Source: Roseateles_B sp041905785 (GTDB lineage: Bacteria > Pseudomonadota > Gammaproteobacteria > Burkholderiales > Burkholderiaceae_C). From it: a stretch of DNA of 64,000 nt. The notes beneath the pieces were generated by a model, which saw only the letters and a list, made by a program, of their open reading frames with translations, was not told the origin of the DNA and searched no databases. The stretch is taken from NCBI GenBank assembly GCA_041905785.1, contig JAYRKJ010000014.1:62001-126000 (forward strand). Reading direction: 5' to 3'. The position numbers were made by a program, and so were the translations under genes. This document shows, piece by piece, positions 1 to 8,986 of the stretch; positions within the stretch are counted from its first letter, which is position 1; every line of letters begins with the position of its first letter.

Positions 1-36
1 GCCCTGCACCAGCTGTGGATGCTGCGCGGGCTCTGA
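1..36 (+). CDS. C-terminal tail of a gene cut by the left edge
   Basis: The frame starting at base 1 is open to a TGA at 34-36 and would encode the last 11 residues (ALHQLWMLRGL) of a protein that lies to the left of the window. The next gene on the other strand ends at 52, so a convergent neighbour is plausible. Eleven residues are too few to name a family, and the open frame could be chance. Confidence 0.3.
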   Translation, partial: ALHQLWMLRGL

Positions 37-51
37 GCCGTGCGGCCAGCC

Positions 52-975
52 TCAGGCGGCCTGCAGGGGCAGGTGGATTTCCACCAGCGCCTCGTGGGCC
101 GGCACCTCGGGGAAGAAGCGCAGGCGCCGCAGAAAGGGCGGGGCGTCGCGCAGCTCCAGGCCGCTCTGCGGCAGCCAGATGCCGTAGAGCCAGCGTATGG
201 CCTGGTCCAGGCTGGCGTCCGGCCCCTCATGGCGCAGCACCGCATGCAGGCCGCCCTCGATGCGGTCGGCGACCAGGCCCTGCGGGTTCGTCGGCACCGG
301 CTGATCCCAGGCCACGGCCAGGCCGAAGCGGCAGTCGGCCGGGGCCACGGACTGCGGGTCGTCGTAAAGCAGGTTGTAGGTGGCGGCCCTGGACGGCGGC
401 AGCTGGCGCTCCTTGCGCCAGGCGATGAAGCGCTGCAGGCTGGGGGCCAGGTCTTGCATGGGGCCGCGGTGGACCAGCAGGGCCACCGGGATGTCGGGAC
501 TTTGCACCAGGCGCACCTGGTCGGTCTGGAAGGGATCGTGAGTCATGGGCCATTGCTCCGCTTGATGAAGAAGCCGCTCGCAGTCAGCCCAGGCCGCGGA
601 GCGCGGGTCGCGCCGCCACTGGCTGGGCGTCTTGTCGAACAGACGACGAAAAGCGCGCGTGAAGGCCTCCGGGCTCTCGTAGCCGCTGGCCAGCGCCACT
701 TCCAGCACCGTCATCGCCGGCCGGTGCGCCAGCCACTGGGCTGCGCGGCGCATGCGGGAGAGCAGCACGTAGCGGGCCAGGGGCAAGCCGCACAGGGCGG
801 CAAACTGGCGGTGGAAATGGAAGGGGGAGCTGTGGGCCAGCGCCGCGAGACCCGCCAGGTCCAGGGCCGCTTCCGGCTGCTGGTCCACATGGCGCAGCAC
901 GCGCTGCATGCGGGCCTGCCAGCGGCGCACGGGCTCGGCGGGGGGGGCGCTCAGGGGCTTCTCGGCTGCATTCAT
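52..975 (-). CDS. AraC-family regulator with GyrI-like effector domain
   Basis: This is a 307-residue transcription factor. Residues about 22-121 form the double helix-turn-helix of the AraC/XylS family, with the typical second-helix signature around VALASGYESPEAFTRAFRR. Residues about 153-306 match the GyrI/Rob-type small-molecule-binding fold, so it resembles SoxS/Rob-like drug or metabolite sensors with the DNA-binding part first. The start chosen is the ATG at 973-975; the frame stays open far upstream, but that stretch runs antisense through proA and is GC-rich shadow. It is transcribed away from proA and the two share about 138 bp, which may hold its own operator. The inducer cannot be told from sequence. 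Confidence 0.88.
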   Translation of the reverse strand: MNAAEKPLSAPPAEPVRRWQARMQRVLRHVDQQPEAALDLAGLAALAHSSPFHFHRQFAALCGLPLARYVLLSRMRRAAQWLAHRPAMTVLEVALASGYESPEAFTRAFRRLFDKTPSQWRRDPRSAAWADCERLLHQAEQWPMTHDPFQTDQVRLVQSPDIPVALLVHRGPMQDLAPSLQRFIAWRKERQLPPSRAATYNLLYDDPQSVAPADCRFGLAVAWDQPVPTNPQGLVADRIEGGLHAVLRHEGPDASLDQAIRWLYGIWLPQSGLELRDAPPFLRRLRFFPEVPAHEALVEIHLPLQAA

Positions 976-1113
976 CGTGGGGCGAAGCCTAAGGATCCAG
1001 GCGCAGGCCTGCCGTGCCGGTCTTGCGGATCGCGCCAGGCCTGGGCGGGCGAAAGAAGGGCTTGTCCAGCGGCGAATGCCGGCCTGGCCGGGTGTTGGCG
1101 GAGAATCGGGCGC

Positions 1114-2427
1114 ATGAGTACCGCAGTTTCGCTCGCTTCCCTGCCCGATCCCGCCCAGGACCTCGCCGCCTACATGGACGCCCTGGGCGCTGCCGCACGC
1201 GCCGCCAGCCGCCGCATGGCTGCCGCGCCCACGGCCGCCAAGAACACCGCCCTGCTGGCCCTGGCCCGCCGCCTGCGCGCCGCGGGGCCGGCGCTGGCCG
1301 CGGCCAATGCGTGCGACCTGCAGGCCGCCGAGGCCGCCGGCCTGGCCGGCCCGCTGCTGGACCGCCTGCGCCTCACGCCCGCCGTGGTCGCCACCGTGGC
1401 CGAGGGCTGCGAGCAGATCGCCGCCATGCCCGATCCCATCGGCGAGATCACCGGCGTCAAGCGCCGCCCCAGCGGCATCAGCGTGGGCCAGATGCGCGTG
1501 CCCCTGGGCGTCTTCGGCATGATTTACGAGAGCCGGCCCAATGTGACCATCGAGGCGGCCTCGCTGGCCATCAAGAGCGGCAATGCCTGCATCCTGCGCG
1601 GCGGCTCCGAGGCCTTCCACTCCAACCAGGCCCTGGCCTCCCTGGTGGCGCAAAGCCTTGAAGAGGCCGGGCTCCCGGCTGACGCCGTGCAGCTGGTGGC
1701 CACCACCGATCGCGCCGCCGTGGGCCGGCTGATCGCCATGCCCGCCTTCGTGGACGTGATCATCCCGCGCGGCGGCAAGGGCCTGATCGAGCGCATCGCC
1801 AGCGAGGCCCGCGTTCCGGTCATCAAGCACCTGGACGGCAACTGCCACTGCTACGTGGACGCCGAGGTCGACCTGGACCTGGCCCTGCGCGTGGTGGACA
1901 ACGCCAAGACGCAGAAGGTGAGCCCCTGCAATGCCACCGAGTCCCTGCTGGTGCATGCGGCGCAGGCTGCGGCCTTCCTGCCGCGCATCGGTGCGGTCTT
2001 CGCGGCCAAGGGCGTGGAGATGCGCGGCTGCCCGCGCAGCCTGGCCTTGCTGCAGGGCGTGCCCGGCGCGCGGCTCGTGCCCGCGACGGAAGCCGACTGG
2101 GACACGGAGTACCTCGCACTCGTCATCAGCATCAAGGTGGTGGACAGCCTGGACGAGGCCATGGCCCACATCAACCGCCACGGTTCGCACCACACCGACG
2201 CCATCCTCACGACCCACCACCCCAATGCCATGCGCTTCCTGCGCGAGGTTGATTCGGCCAGCGTGATGGTCAATGCCAGCACGCGCTTTGCCGACGGCTT
2301 CGAGTACGGGCTGGGCGCGGAGATCGGCATCTCCACCGACAAGTTCCATGCCCGCGGCCCGGTGGGCCTCGAGGGCCTCACCTCGATGAAGTGGATCGTG
2401 CTGGGGCAGGGCGAAGTGCGGGCTTGA
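1114..2427 (+). CDS. proA: Glutamate-5-semialdehyde dehydrogenase (gamma-glutamyl phosphate reductase)
   Basis: ProA reduces gamma-glutamyl phosphate to glutamate-5-semialdehyde with NADPH, the second step of proline synthesis in the cytoplasm. The 437-residue product has the family signature around FGMIYESRPNVTIEAASLAI and the catalytic cysteine in KVSPCNATES (Cys272). C-terminal conserved blocks (SVMVNASTRFADGFEYGLGAEIGIST) are present. It is slightly longer than the usual 415-425 residues because of an Ala-rich N terminus. ATG 1114 is preferred; a -10-like GAGAAT sits exactly 7 nt before it and there is no Shine-Dalgarno sequence, so the message may be leaderless. No proB lies in the window. 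Confidence 0.97.
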   Translation: MSTAVSLASLPDPAQDLAAYMDALGAAARAASRRMAAAPTAAKNTALLALARRLRAAGPALAAANACDLQAAEAAGLAGPLLDRLRLTPAVVATVAEGCEQIAAMPDPIGEITGVKRRPSGISVGQMRVPLGVFGMIYESRPNVTIEAASLAIKSGNACILRGGSEAFHSNQALASLVAQSLEEAGLPADAVQLVATTDRAAVGRLIAMPAFVDVIIPRGGKGLIERIASEARVPVIKHLDGNCHCYVDAEVDLDLALRVVDNAKTQKVSPCNATESLLVHAAQAAAFLPRIGAVFAAKGVEMRGCPRSLALLQGVPGARLVPATEADWDTEYLALVISIKVVDSLDEAMAHINRHGSHHTDAILTTHHPNAMRFLREVDSASVMVNASTRFADGFEYGLGAEIGISTDKFHARGPVGLEGLTSMKWIVLGQGEVRA

Positions 2428-2515
2428 TCCGCGCGGGAGGCGGCGCTCGGCGAGGGCGCTCATCCTTCGTGCTATGGTTCGCGCCACTTTGCGCAGCCTG
2501 CGCCCCCGAGTGCTC

Positions 2516-3241
2516 ATGACCTTGCCACGCCAACACCCCCACACCCTCACCGTCTCGCTGGCCCTGGCGGCCGCCCTGGTCGTGTCCCCGGTCGCGCATG
2601 CACAGCCGCCGGTGTCGACCTACGTCACGGAGGCGGGCTGGGGCACTCTGAGCTTCCAGGGTGACCGCTTCGAGCTGGTGGCCATGGGCTCCAATGGTCA
2701 CAGCTGCGCGATGGACGGCGCGCGTCAAGACAAGCAGGGCGATGCAGGCGAGGGCTGCAAGCTGCAGTTCAAGCCTTTGCCGGGCGGGCGCCTGGAGGTG
2801 CTGCCGGCTTCGCCGTCCATGGCCAAGGCCTGCCGCATGTTCTGCGGCGCCCGGGCTGCTTTTGAAGGCATCTACCACCCCACGCCGCAGGGGTGTGAAG
2901 AATCGCAGCGCGAGGCGCGTCGCGAGCAGGCGCTGCAGGCCTACAAGGCCGGCCGCCATGCCGAAGCAGCCGCTGGATGGGCCGCCCTGGCGCATGCCTG
3001 CGGCGCTTTCATGCCCTGGCTGGAATCGTATGCGCTGGCCAATGACCGCGCCGTGGCGGCTTACCACCAGGGCGACTATGGCGCCTGTGTGAACCTGTCG
3101 CGCCCGGTGGCCGACGAGCAGCAGCTGAAGTCCTTCCGCGAGACGGCGCCGACCGATCACGACAATCTCCTGCCGCTCTACCGCGCCGCCCGCTTCAACC
3201 TCCAACGTTGCGGCGAGAAGATCGCCGCCGCTAAGCGCTGA
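2516..3241 (+). CDS. Exported hypothetical protein, Cys-containing, TPR-like tail
   Basis: I do not recognise this family. The 241-residue product starts at ATG 2516 with a clean Sec signal peptide (hydrophobic stretch residues 11-26, cleavage after AHA at residue 29). The mature protein has a beta-rich first half with several cysteines that could form disulfides in the periplasm (HSCAMDG, GEGCKLQF, KACRMFCGAR). The second half is helical and resembles one or two TPR units (AYKAGRHAEAAAGWAALAHACG). An in-frame ATG at 2474 would add 14 residues ahead of the signal peptide and is less likely. It stands alone between proA and a convergent DUF4139 gene, whose stop is 13 bp away. Confidence 0.75.
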   Translation: MTLPRQHPHTLTVSLALAAALVVSPVAHAQPPVSTYVTEAGWGTLSFQGDRFELVAMGSNGHSCAMDGARQDKQGDAGEGCKLQFKPLPGGRLEVLPASPSMAKACRMFCGARAAFEGIYHPTPQGCEESQREARREQALQAYKAGRHAEAAAGWAALAHACGAFMPWLESYALANDRAVAAYHQGDYGACVNLSRPVADEQQLKSFRETAPTDHDNLLPLYRAARFNLQRCGEKIAAAKR

Positions 3242-3253
3242 TCCCGCGGTCGC

Positions 3254-4816
3254 TCAGCGCCAGCCCGTCAGCAGGGCATCCGCCGGAGCTGAGAGCTTGT
3301 AGCGGGCGCTGAAGCGCTGGGCCTGCCTGGGGGCCAGGGTCTGGCGCCAGGCGCGGATGCCGCGCTGGTCGCGCCAGTCGCCGGCCTGGGGCTCGGGGCT
3401 GAAGGCGGTTTCGACGCGGATGTCCGCATGCTGGCTCACCGGGCTGGCCTCCAGCAGCACCACAGGCAGCGCCTTGTCCAGCCGGTTTTCCAGCTCGTAG
3501 ACATGCTCCACCTGGCGCTCCTGGCGCTGGCTGATGAGACCGGCATTCGCACCTTCCAGGCGCTCGGGCAGGCGGCGCACGCGCAGGCGCTCGTCGCGGC
3601 CAAAGACCCAGTCCACCTTTTGCTCGCCGCCGAAGTAGAGCTGCGATTCGCCGACCAGCAGGCCGTCCCGATAAAGCTGCAGCTTGCCGCGCGGCCAGCT
3701 GCCGGCGGGGCGGGCCAGCTCGGCGATCAGGAAAGCGGCGCTGTCGATCTGGGGCTGGACGCGGCTGTAGACCGTGGCTTCCACCGGCTCCTTGCTCAGC
3801 GAGAGCTGCAGCGGTCGCGCGCCGCTGAGCAGGCGCTGGCGGGTCGGGATGGCGTACTCGGTGGCGAATTCGCCGACGAAGACCTCGGGCCGGAAGTCGG
3901 TGCGGATGCGCGAGCCGGACACGGCCACGGCCTCGGTCTTGGCCATGGCCATGGGGACGGGCGCCGGTGCAGGTGCGGCGAGGGCGCGCTGGCGCGGCTC
4001 CTCCTTGGGCCGGATGTCCAGCAGCCAAGGCGACAGATGGCCCGGGCCGCCCTGGGGCCGGCCCAACTCGGTGCTCAGGCGCAGGCTCACGTCGCTCCAG
4101 TCCTCGCCCGTCTGCTGCGAGACCTCGGCCCGGCGCTCCAGGTTCAGCTGGCCCGAGGCCGTGTCCAGCCGCGCCCGGTACAGCGGCGTCCAGCCGGCCT
4201 GCTCGCTGCGGTAGCGCAGGCGCAGCTCACCGCCCTGCAGGGTGTCCACGGGCACGGTCAGCACCTGGTACTGGCGCTGACTGCCCTCCTGCTCGCGCGC
4301 CTGGGCCAGCTGGCGATCCAGGGCGTCCATGCGCTCCTTCAGGGCCTGCTGCCGCTGCAGCTGGTCCACCGTCTGGCGGCGCAGCGTCTCCAGGGTCTCG
4401 GACAGCTTGGGGCCGGGCGGCAGCTCCTTGCCGGTCAGCTGCTTGAGGAAGTTCAGCGTGACCGCCAGGGCCTCCGACTCCGCCTGCAGCTGCCGCGCCT
4501 GTTGTTCCAGCTCGCGGACCTTGCCGCCGCGCTCGCACTCGGGCAGCAGCTCGGCGGGCTTGAGCTCCAGGCGGATCTCGCCCACGCCCATGTCGGCGGC
4601 GGGCAGCAGCTGAATGGAATCGGCGACCAGCTCGGGGCTGAGGCAGCTGAAGCGCGCCTCGCGGGCATTGGGCGCCAGGGTCAGGGCACGCTCGATGGTG
4701 GCGCCCTGGGGGTGCAGGGTGACCTGGCGCAGGGTGTCGGCGGCCTGGGCCTGCAGGGCCAGGCCTGTCAGGGCAAGAAGGGGCAGCAGAGGCAGCAGGG
4801 GCGTTGCTTGAGGCAT
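3254..4816 (-). CDS. DUF4139 (mucoidy-inhibitor-like) exported protein
   Basis: The 520-residue product begins with a signal peptide (cleavage near residue 25, AQAA). It continues with an N-terminal DUF4140-like beta domain (VTLHPQGATIERALTL), a coiled coil around residues 97-190 rich in Gln, Glu and Leu, and a C-terminal DUF4139 beta domain (for example GWTPLYRARLDTASGQLNLERRA split over residues 225-260). This layout is that of proteins loosely named mucoidy inhibitor MuiA; their molecular role is not established. A short SGSRIRTDFRPE segment around residue 330 recalls TonB-plug motifs, though the rest is not a receptor. It is divergent from queC, with 112 bp between the start codons. Confidence 0.85.
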   Translation of the reverse strand: MPQATPLLPLLPLLALTGLALQAQAADTLRQVTLHPQGATIERALTLAPNAREARFSCLSPELVADSIQLLPAADMGVGEIRLELKPAELLPECERGGKVRELEQQARQLQAESEALAVTLNFLKQLTGKELPPGPKLSETLETLRRQTVDQLQRQQALKERMDALDRQLAQAREQEGSQRQYQVLTVPVDTLQGGELRLRYRSEQAGWTPLYRARLDTASGQLNLERRAEVSQQTGEDWSDVSLRLSTELGRPQGGPGHLSPWLLDIRPKEEPRQRALAAPAPAPVPMAMAKTEAVAVSGSRIRTDFRPEVFVGEFATEYAIPTRQRLLSGARPLQLSLSKEPVEATVYSRVQPQIDSAAFLIAELARPAGSWPRGKLQLYRDGLLVGESQLYFGGEQKVDWVFGRDERLRVRRLPERLEGANAGLISQRQERQVEHVYELENRLDKALPVVLLEASPVSQHADIRVETAFSPEPQAGDWRDQRGIRAWRQTLAPRQAQRFSARYKLSAPADALLTGWR

Positions 4817-4928
4817 GGCTGAAGGCGTTGTCACGGGGGTCTTCAGCCTAGCACCCCCAGCGCGCTGCCAGCCCTTGTCGAGAGGGCTCCCGGGGCGCGC
4901 CGCGTCCGGCAATGGCACACTGCGGCCC

Positions 4929-5672
4929 ATGAACATTCCTCCGCTAGCCAATTCAGAGCGCAAGGCCCTGGTGCTGTTCTCCGGCGGTCAGGACTCCACC
5001 GCCTGCCTGGCCTGGGCGCTCGACCGCTACGCCCAGGTCGAGACGATCGGTTTCGACTACGGCCAGCGCCATCGCATCGAGCTGGACTGCCGCCAGACCG
5101 TGCGCCGCGAGCTGGCCGCGCAGTTCCCCGCCTGGGGCGCCCGCCTGGGCGAGGATCACCTGCTGGACCTCGCCCTGCTGGGCCAGATTTCCGACACCGC
5201 GCTGACCGAGGCGCGTGCCATCGAGATGCAGGCCAATGGCCTGCCCAACACCTTCGTGCCCGGCCGCAACCTGCTCTTCCTGAGCTTCGCGGCCACCCTG
5301 GCCTACCGCCGCGGCGCCTCGGTGCTGGTGGGCGGCATGTGCGAGACGGACTTCTCCGGCTACCCCGACTGCCGCGACAACACCCTCAAGGCCTTGCAGG
5401 TCGCGCTGAGCCTGGGCCTGGACCAGCCCATGACCATCGAGACGCCGCTGATGTTCATCACCAAGGCCCAGACCTGGGCCCTGACCGAGCAGCTGGGCGG
5501 CGCGGCGCTGAACGAGCTGGTGATCGAACACACCCACACCTGCTATCTGGGGGAACGTCAGCAGCGTCACCCCTGGGGCTACGGCTGCGGCAGCTGTCCG
5601 GCCTGCGAGCTGAGGGCCCGGGGCTACGACGAATACCTGGCGGCGCGCGGCGCGGCCCCGGCCGGCGCATGA
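4929..5672 (+). CDS. queC: 7-cyano-7-deazaguanine (preQ0) synthase
   Basis: QueC converts 7-carboxy-7-deazaguanine to preQ0 with ATP and ammonia, a step toward queuosine in tRNA. The 247-residue protein has the PP-loop ATP pyrophosphatase motif SGGQDST at residues 18-24 and four cysteines for zinc at 205, 220, 223 and 226 (CGSCPAC). Length and motifs fit the family well. ATG 4929 is chosen; CACACT lies 7 nt upstream and no Shine-Dalgarno is evident, so this may be a leaderless start. The stop overlaps the start of the LemA-like gene (ATGA). folE, which supplies the first intermediate from GTP for both folate and queuosine, lies 1 kb downstream on the other strand. Confidence 0.96.
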   Translation: MNIPPLANSERKALVLFSGGQDSTACLAWALDRYAQVETIGFDYGQRHRIELDCRQTVRRELAAQFPAWGARLGEDHLLDLALLGQISDTALTEARAIEMQANGLPNTFVPGRNLLFLSFAATLAYRRGASVLVGGMCETDFSGYPDCRDNTLKALQVALSLGLDQPMTIETPLMFITKAQTWALTEQLGGAALNELVIEHTHTCYLGERQQRHPWGYGCGSCPACELRARGYDEYLAARGAAPAGA

Positions 5673-6226
5673 GCGGCTGGATGAATTCCTGGTCCTGGAC
5701 CCCCTGGCTGCTGGCCGCCATGCTCTTCTTCTGGGGCGTGGGCGGCTACAACCGCATGATGCGGCTGCGCAATGCCATCGGCACGGCCTACGGCCAGCTG
5801 GACGCCCTGCTCGGCCAGCGCGCCCAGCTTTGTGCTCGGCTGCTGGAGCAGCTGCGTCCCCTGCTGCAGAACGAGCAGGCCACGTTTGACGCGCTGGAGA
5901 ACGCCCAGGGCGAGGCGCAGAGCGCCGCCCAGGCGGTGCGTGCCAAGCCCTATGCGGCCGACCCGGTGGCGGCCCTGGCCGTGGCCGCGGCCGTGCATGC
6001 GGCGGCCCTGACGCGGCTGATGTCCCTGGTCGAGCACCATGGGGCGCTGGCCGAGCATCCGGAGCTCTTCGTCCTGCTGGACGAGCTGAAGATGGTGGAG
6101 CGCCAGCGCGCCTTCGCCCGCCAGCTCTTCAACCAGGCGGTGGGCGTCTACAACGAGGCGGTGCAGCAGTTCCCGACGCGGCTGCTGGCCAGCTTCTTCG
6201 GCTTTGGCGAGGCCCGCTCGCTCTGA
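5669..6226 (+). CDS. LemA-family membrane protein
   Basis: This 185-residue protein has an N-terminal membrane helix (about residues 8-24, WLLAAMLFFWGVGG). A long alpha-helical domain follows with the LemA hallmarks YNRMMRLRNAIGTAY near the start and FNQAVGVYNEAVQQFPTRL near the end. LemA proteins sit in the cytoplasmic membrane with a short periplasmic N terminus; their function is poorly defined. Start ATG 5669 overlaps the queC stop as ATGA, so translation is probably coupled, although no functional link to queuosine is known. The usual partner genes of LemA (TPM-domain proteins) are absent here. Confidence 0.9.
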   Translation: MSGWMNSWSWTPWLLAAMLFFWGVGGYNRMMRLRNAIGTAYGQLDALLGQRAQLCARLLEQLRPLLQNEQATFDALENAQGEAQSAAQAVRAKPYAADPVAALAVAAAVHAAALTRLMSLVEHHGALAEHPELFVLLDELKMVERQRAFARQLFNQAVGVYNEAVQQFPTRLLASFFGFGEARSL

Positions 6227-6259
6227 GCCGGGCCCGGTCCGACTCCGGCGCGGCGCCGT

Positions 6260-6682
6260 TCAGCTGCACTCAATGGCGCCGGAGCTCACCAGCTCCTGGA
6301 ACAGCGCCATCAGCGTCTGGCCGCGCATGGCGTAGGGATCCAGGCGGGTGGTGTCGCAATACTTCAGCACCAGGGCCGGGTTGAGCCGGTGCAGGTTGAC
6401 CTGCCCCATGCTCCAGCCGGCGAAGTGCCGCTCGTCGATTTCCTCGTAGCTCAGCAGGATCACGTCATGGTGGCGGCTGTCCTGCACGATGGCCTTGTAG
6501 CGCGCGTTGACGGCGTCGCGCCCGCCCTCCAGCACCTGGATGAAGATGCCCTCGCTGAGGCACAGCAGGCCGGTGATGCCCTGGGCCGGGTTGTGCTCGC
6601 GGGACTGCCTGAGGATGGCGGCCAGCTGAGCCTCCTTGGTGCCCTCGGCGGCGCGGCTGGCATAGAGCAGGCGGACTAGCAT
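6260..6682 (-). CDS. BLUF-domain blue-light photoreceptor
   Basis: This 140-residue stand-alone BLUF protein binds FAD and senses blue light. Compared with AppA of Rhodobacter, every key residue is present at a constant offset of 14: Tyr7, Asn31, Gln49, Trp90 and Met92 correspond to Tyr21, Asn45, Gln63, Trp104 and Met106. The short C-terminal helix region (about residues 95-140) carries no output domain, so it must act on a partner. ATG 6680-6682 lies 23 bp after the stop of folE on the same strand, which suggests co-transcription with GTP cyclohydrolase I. It is convergent with the LemA-like gene. Confidence 0.95.
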   Translation of the reverse strand: MLVRLLYASRAAEGTKEAQLAAILRQSREHNPAQGITGLLCLSEGIFIQVLEGGRDAVNARYKAIVQDSRHHDVILLSYEEIDERHFAGWSMGQVNLHRLNPALVLKYCDTTRLDPYAMRGQTLMALFQELVSSGAIECS

Positions 6683-6705
6683 GGCAGAGCTCCTGGAAAG
6701 TGGGC

Positions 6706-7431
6706 TTACTTCTTGCTGAGCAGGGACAGGAATTCGCGGCGCAGGTCGGGGTCCTTGAGGAAGGCGCCGCGCATCACACTGTTGGTCATCATCGAGTCGC
6801 TGTCTTTGACGCCGCGCCAATGCATGCAGAAATGGTCGGCCTCCATCACGATCCCCAGGCCGTCGGGCTGGACGCGCTCCTGCAGCTCGTTGGCCAGCAT
6901 GGTCACCGCCTCTTCCTGGATTTGCGGCCGGCTCATGATCCAGTCGGTCAGGCGCGCGTACTTGGACAGGCCGATCAGGTTGGAATGCTCGTTGGGCAGC
7001 AGGCCGATCCAGACCCGGCCGACGATGGGGCACAGGTGGTGCGAGCAGGCCGAGCGCACGGTGATGGGGCCGACGATCATCAGCTCGTTGAGCCGCGTGA
7101 CGTTGGGGAACTCGGTGACGTCCGGCGCCTGCGTGTAGCGGCCCCGGAAGACCTCGCGCACGAACATCTTGGCGACGCGCTTGGCCGTTTCCTGGGTGTT
7201 GTGGTCGCTGTCGGTGTCGATCACCAGGGCGCGCAGCACGCCCTGCAGCTGGAGCTGCACCTCGGCCTGGATCTCGTCCAGCTCGCCGTCTTCGATGAAG
7301 TCGGCGATGTTGTCGTTGGCGTGATGGCGGCAGTCGGCGGCCAGCAACCGGTAGCGCACGCGTTCCGAGGCGGGCAGGGCGGCCAGCTCGTCGGCGCTGA
7401 GGGCGGGAAGGGGGGCGTTCTTGCCGGGCAT
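6706..7431 (-). CDS. folE: GTP cyclohydrolase I
   Basis: FolE opens GTP to 7,8-dihydroneopterin triphosphate, the entry to tetrahydrofolate and the precursor used for queuosine. The 241-residue product keeps the zinc ligands Cys129 and His132 (SACSHHLCP) and Cys202 (ADHFCMHWRG), and the substrate motif around LNELMIVGPI. An N-terminal extension of about 20 residues precedes the conserved core. ATG 7429-7431 is preferred over an upstream in-frame Met that would add a low-complexity Pro-rich segment. The BLUF gene follows after 23 bp; rsmB is divergent, with 160 bp between start codons. Confidence 0.95.
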   Translation of the reverse strand: MPGKNAPLPALSADELAALPASERVRYRLLAADCRHHANDNIADFIEDGELDEIQAEVQLQLQGVLRALVIDTDSDHNTQETAKRVAKMFVREVFRGRYTQAPDVTEFPNVTRLNELMIVGPITVRSACSHHLCPIVGRVWIGLLPNEHSNLIGLSKYARLTDWIMSRPQIQEEAVTMLANELQERVQPDGLGIVMEADHFCMHWRGVKDSDSMMTNSVMRGAFLKDPDLRREFLSLLSKK

Positions 7432-7591
7432 GGGGGTCTTTCTGGCGTTCTCCAGCGTGGATTGTGGCTTTTTTGGCTGCGCCCGGCCCGAACCGCCTGC
7501 ACTTGGCCCCAGGCCGCGATCGGGCAAGGGCGGGGGCGGCCGTTTCAAGCCGGCCTAAGTCTGGCACCGGGGCCGCACTTACACTGCCCTG

Positions 7592-8986
7592 GTGTCAGAA
7601 ACCCTCACTCCTTCCGCTGCCGGCATCCCCTTGCAGCGACTCCTGCTGCAGACCGCGGACGCTGTGCAGGCCGTGCGCCAGGGGCGCTCGCTCACCGACG
7701 TGCTGGCACGCTGCCCGCGCGAGCTGCGCCCCGGCACCCAGGCCCTGAGCTTCCTGGTGCTGCGCCAGCTCGGCGCGGCCCTGGCCTTGCGCCGCCAGCT
7801 GGCGCCCAAGGCGCCGCCGCCCAAGGTCGAGAACCTGCTGCTGTGTGCGCTGGCCCTGCTGTGGCCCAGCGACGAACCGCCTTACGCCACCCATACCGTC
7901 GTCGACCAGGCCGTGCGCGCCATGCGCCAGCGCGCGGCGCCCAGCGCCGGCTTCGTCAATGCCGTGCTGCGGCGCTTCCTGCGCGAGCGCGAGGTGCTGG
8001 TGCAGGGCCTGCTGCACGACCCGGTGGCCCACCACAACCATCCGCAATGGTGGATTGACCGCGTCCGCCAGGACTGGCCCCTGCACTGGCAGGGCATCCT
8101 CGCCGCCAACAACGGCCGTCCGCCCATGACCTTGCGCGTCAACGTGCGCCAGGGCGGGGCGGGGGCCTACCAGGCGCGTCTGGCCGGGCAGGGCTTGTCG
8201 TCGCGCCTGTTGGGCGAGTGCCTGCCGGCGGGGCTGCTGCTGGACCGGCCCCAGCCTGTGACGGCCCTGCCGGGCTTCGAGCAGGGGGCCGTCTCGGTGC
8301 AGGACGCCGCCGCCCAGATCGCGGCGCCGCTCACGGTGGCTGCCCTGCAGGCGAGAACCTCGGCCGGGCAAGACCTGACCCTGTCGGCGCTGCCTCCCGG
8401 CGCCCGGGTGCTGGATGCCTGCGCCGCGCCAGGCGGCAAGACCGCGCACCTGCTGGAGTTGCAGGCCCTGGACCTGCTGGCGCTGGATGCCGACGCCGAG
8501 CGCCTGGCCCGCGTCCAGGACAACCTGCGCCGCCTGCAGCTGCAGGCCCAAACCCGCGCCGCCGACGCCCGCGAGACCGCGCAGTGGTGGGACGGCCGCC
8601 CCTTCGACGCCATCTTGCTGGATGCCCCCTGCAGCGCCTCCGGCATCGTGCGCCGCCACCCGGACGTACGCTGGTTGCGCCGCCCCGAGGACATCGCGCA
8701 ACTGGCCCGCATCCAGGCCGAGCTGCTGGACGCCTTGTGGCCCCTGCTCAAGCCGGGCGGGCGCCTGGTCTATGCCACCTGTTCCCTGTTCAAGGCAGAA
8801 GGGCAGGACCAGGTCGACGCGTTTTTGCAACGTCGACCCGACGCCATGGCCCTGGAGTGCCCGGGCCGCACGGGGCATCTGCTGCCCGTGCCTGACAATG
8901 GCTCCCAAGACGCGGCCGGGCAGGCTGTCCCGCTGGACGGCTTCTTCTATGCCCTGCTGTTGAAATCGCCCGCATCCACCCGCTGA
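7592..8986 (+). CDS. rsmB: 16S rRNA (cytosine-967-C5) methyltransferase
   Basis: RsmB methylates C967 of 16S rRNA using S-adenosylmethionine. The 464-residue protein has an N-terminal NusB-like RNA-binding domain (about residues 10-155) and a C-terminal Rossmann methyltransferase domain with the SAM loop DACAAPGGKT. The two cysteines of this class are present in DAPCSASG (Cys347) and ATCSLF (Cys397). The start is GTG 7592; a TACACT box lies only 6 nt before it and no Shine-Dalgarno is seen. The gene heads a run in which its stop overlaps the next start by one base (TGATG), a common Burkholderiales order of rsmB, DUF4390, NtrY-like kinase and regulator. Confidence 0.96.
   Translation: MSETLTPSAAGIPLQRLLLQTADAVQAVRQGRSLTDVLARCPRELRPGTQALSFLVLRQLGAALALRRQLAPKAPPPKVENLLLCALALLWPSDEPPYATHTVVDQAVRAMRQRAAPSAGFVNAVLRRFLREREVLVQGLLHDPVAHHNHPQWWIDRVRQDWPLHWQGILAANNGRPPMTLRVNVRQGGAGAYQARLAGQGLSSRLLGECLPAGLLLDRPQPVTALPGFEQGAVSVQDAAAQIAAPLTVAALQARTSAGQDLTLSALPPGARVLDACAAPGGKTAHLLELQALDLLALDADAERLARVQDNLRRLQLQAQTRAADARETAQWWDGRPFDAILLDAPCSASGIVRRHPDVRWLRRPEDIAQLARIQAELLDALWPLLKPGGRLVYATCSLFKAEGQDQVDAFLQRRPDAMALECPGRTGHLLPVPDNGSQDAAGQAVPLDGFFYALLLKSPASTR

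Noticed and set aside
40..1113. Plus-strand open frame leading into proA
   Set aside because: It lies antisense to the AraC gene; ProA homology begins at ATG 1114, so the extension is not part of the protein.
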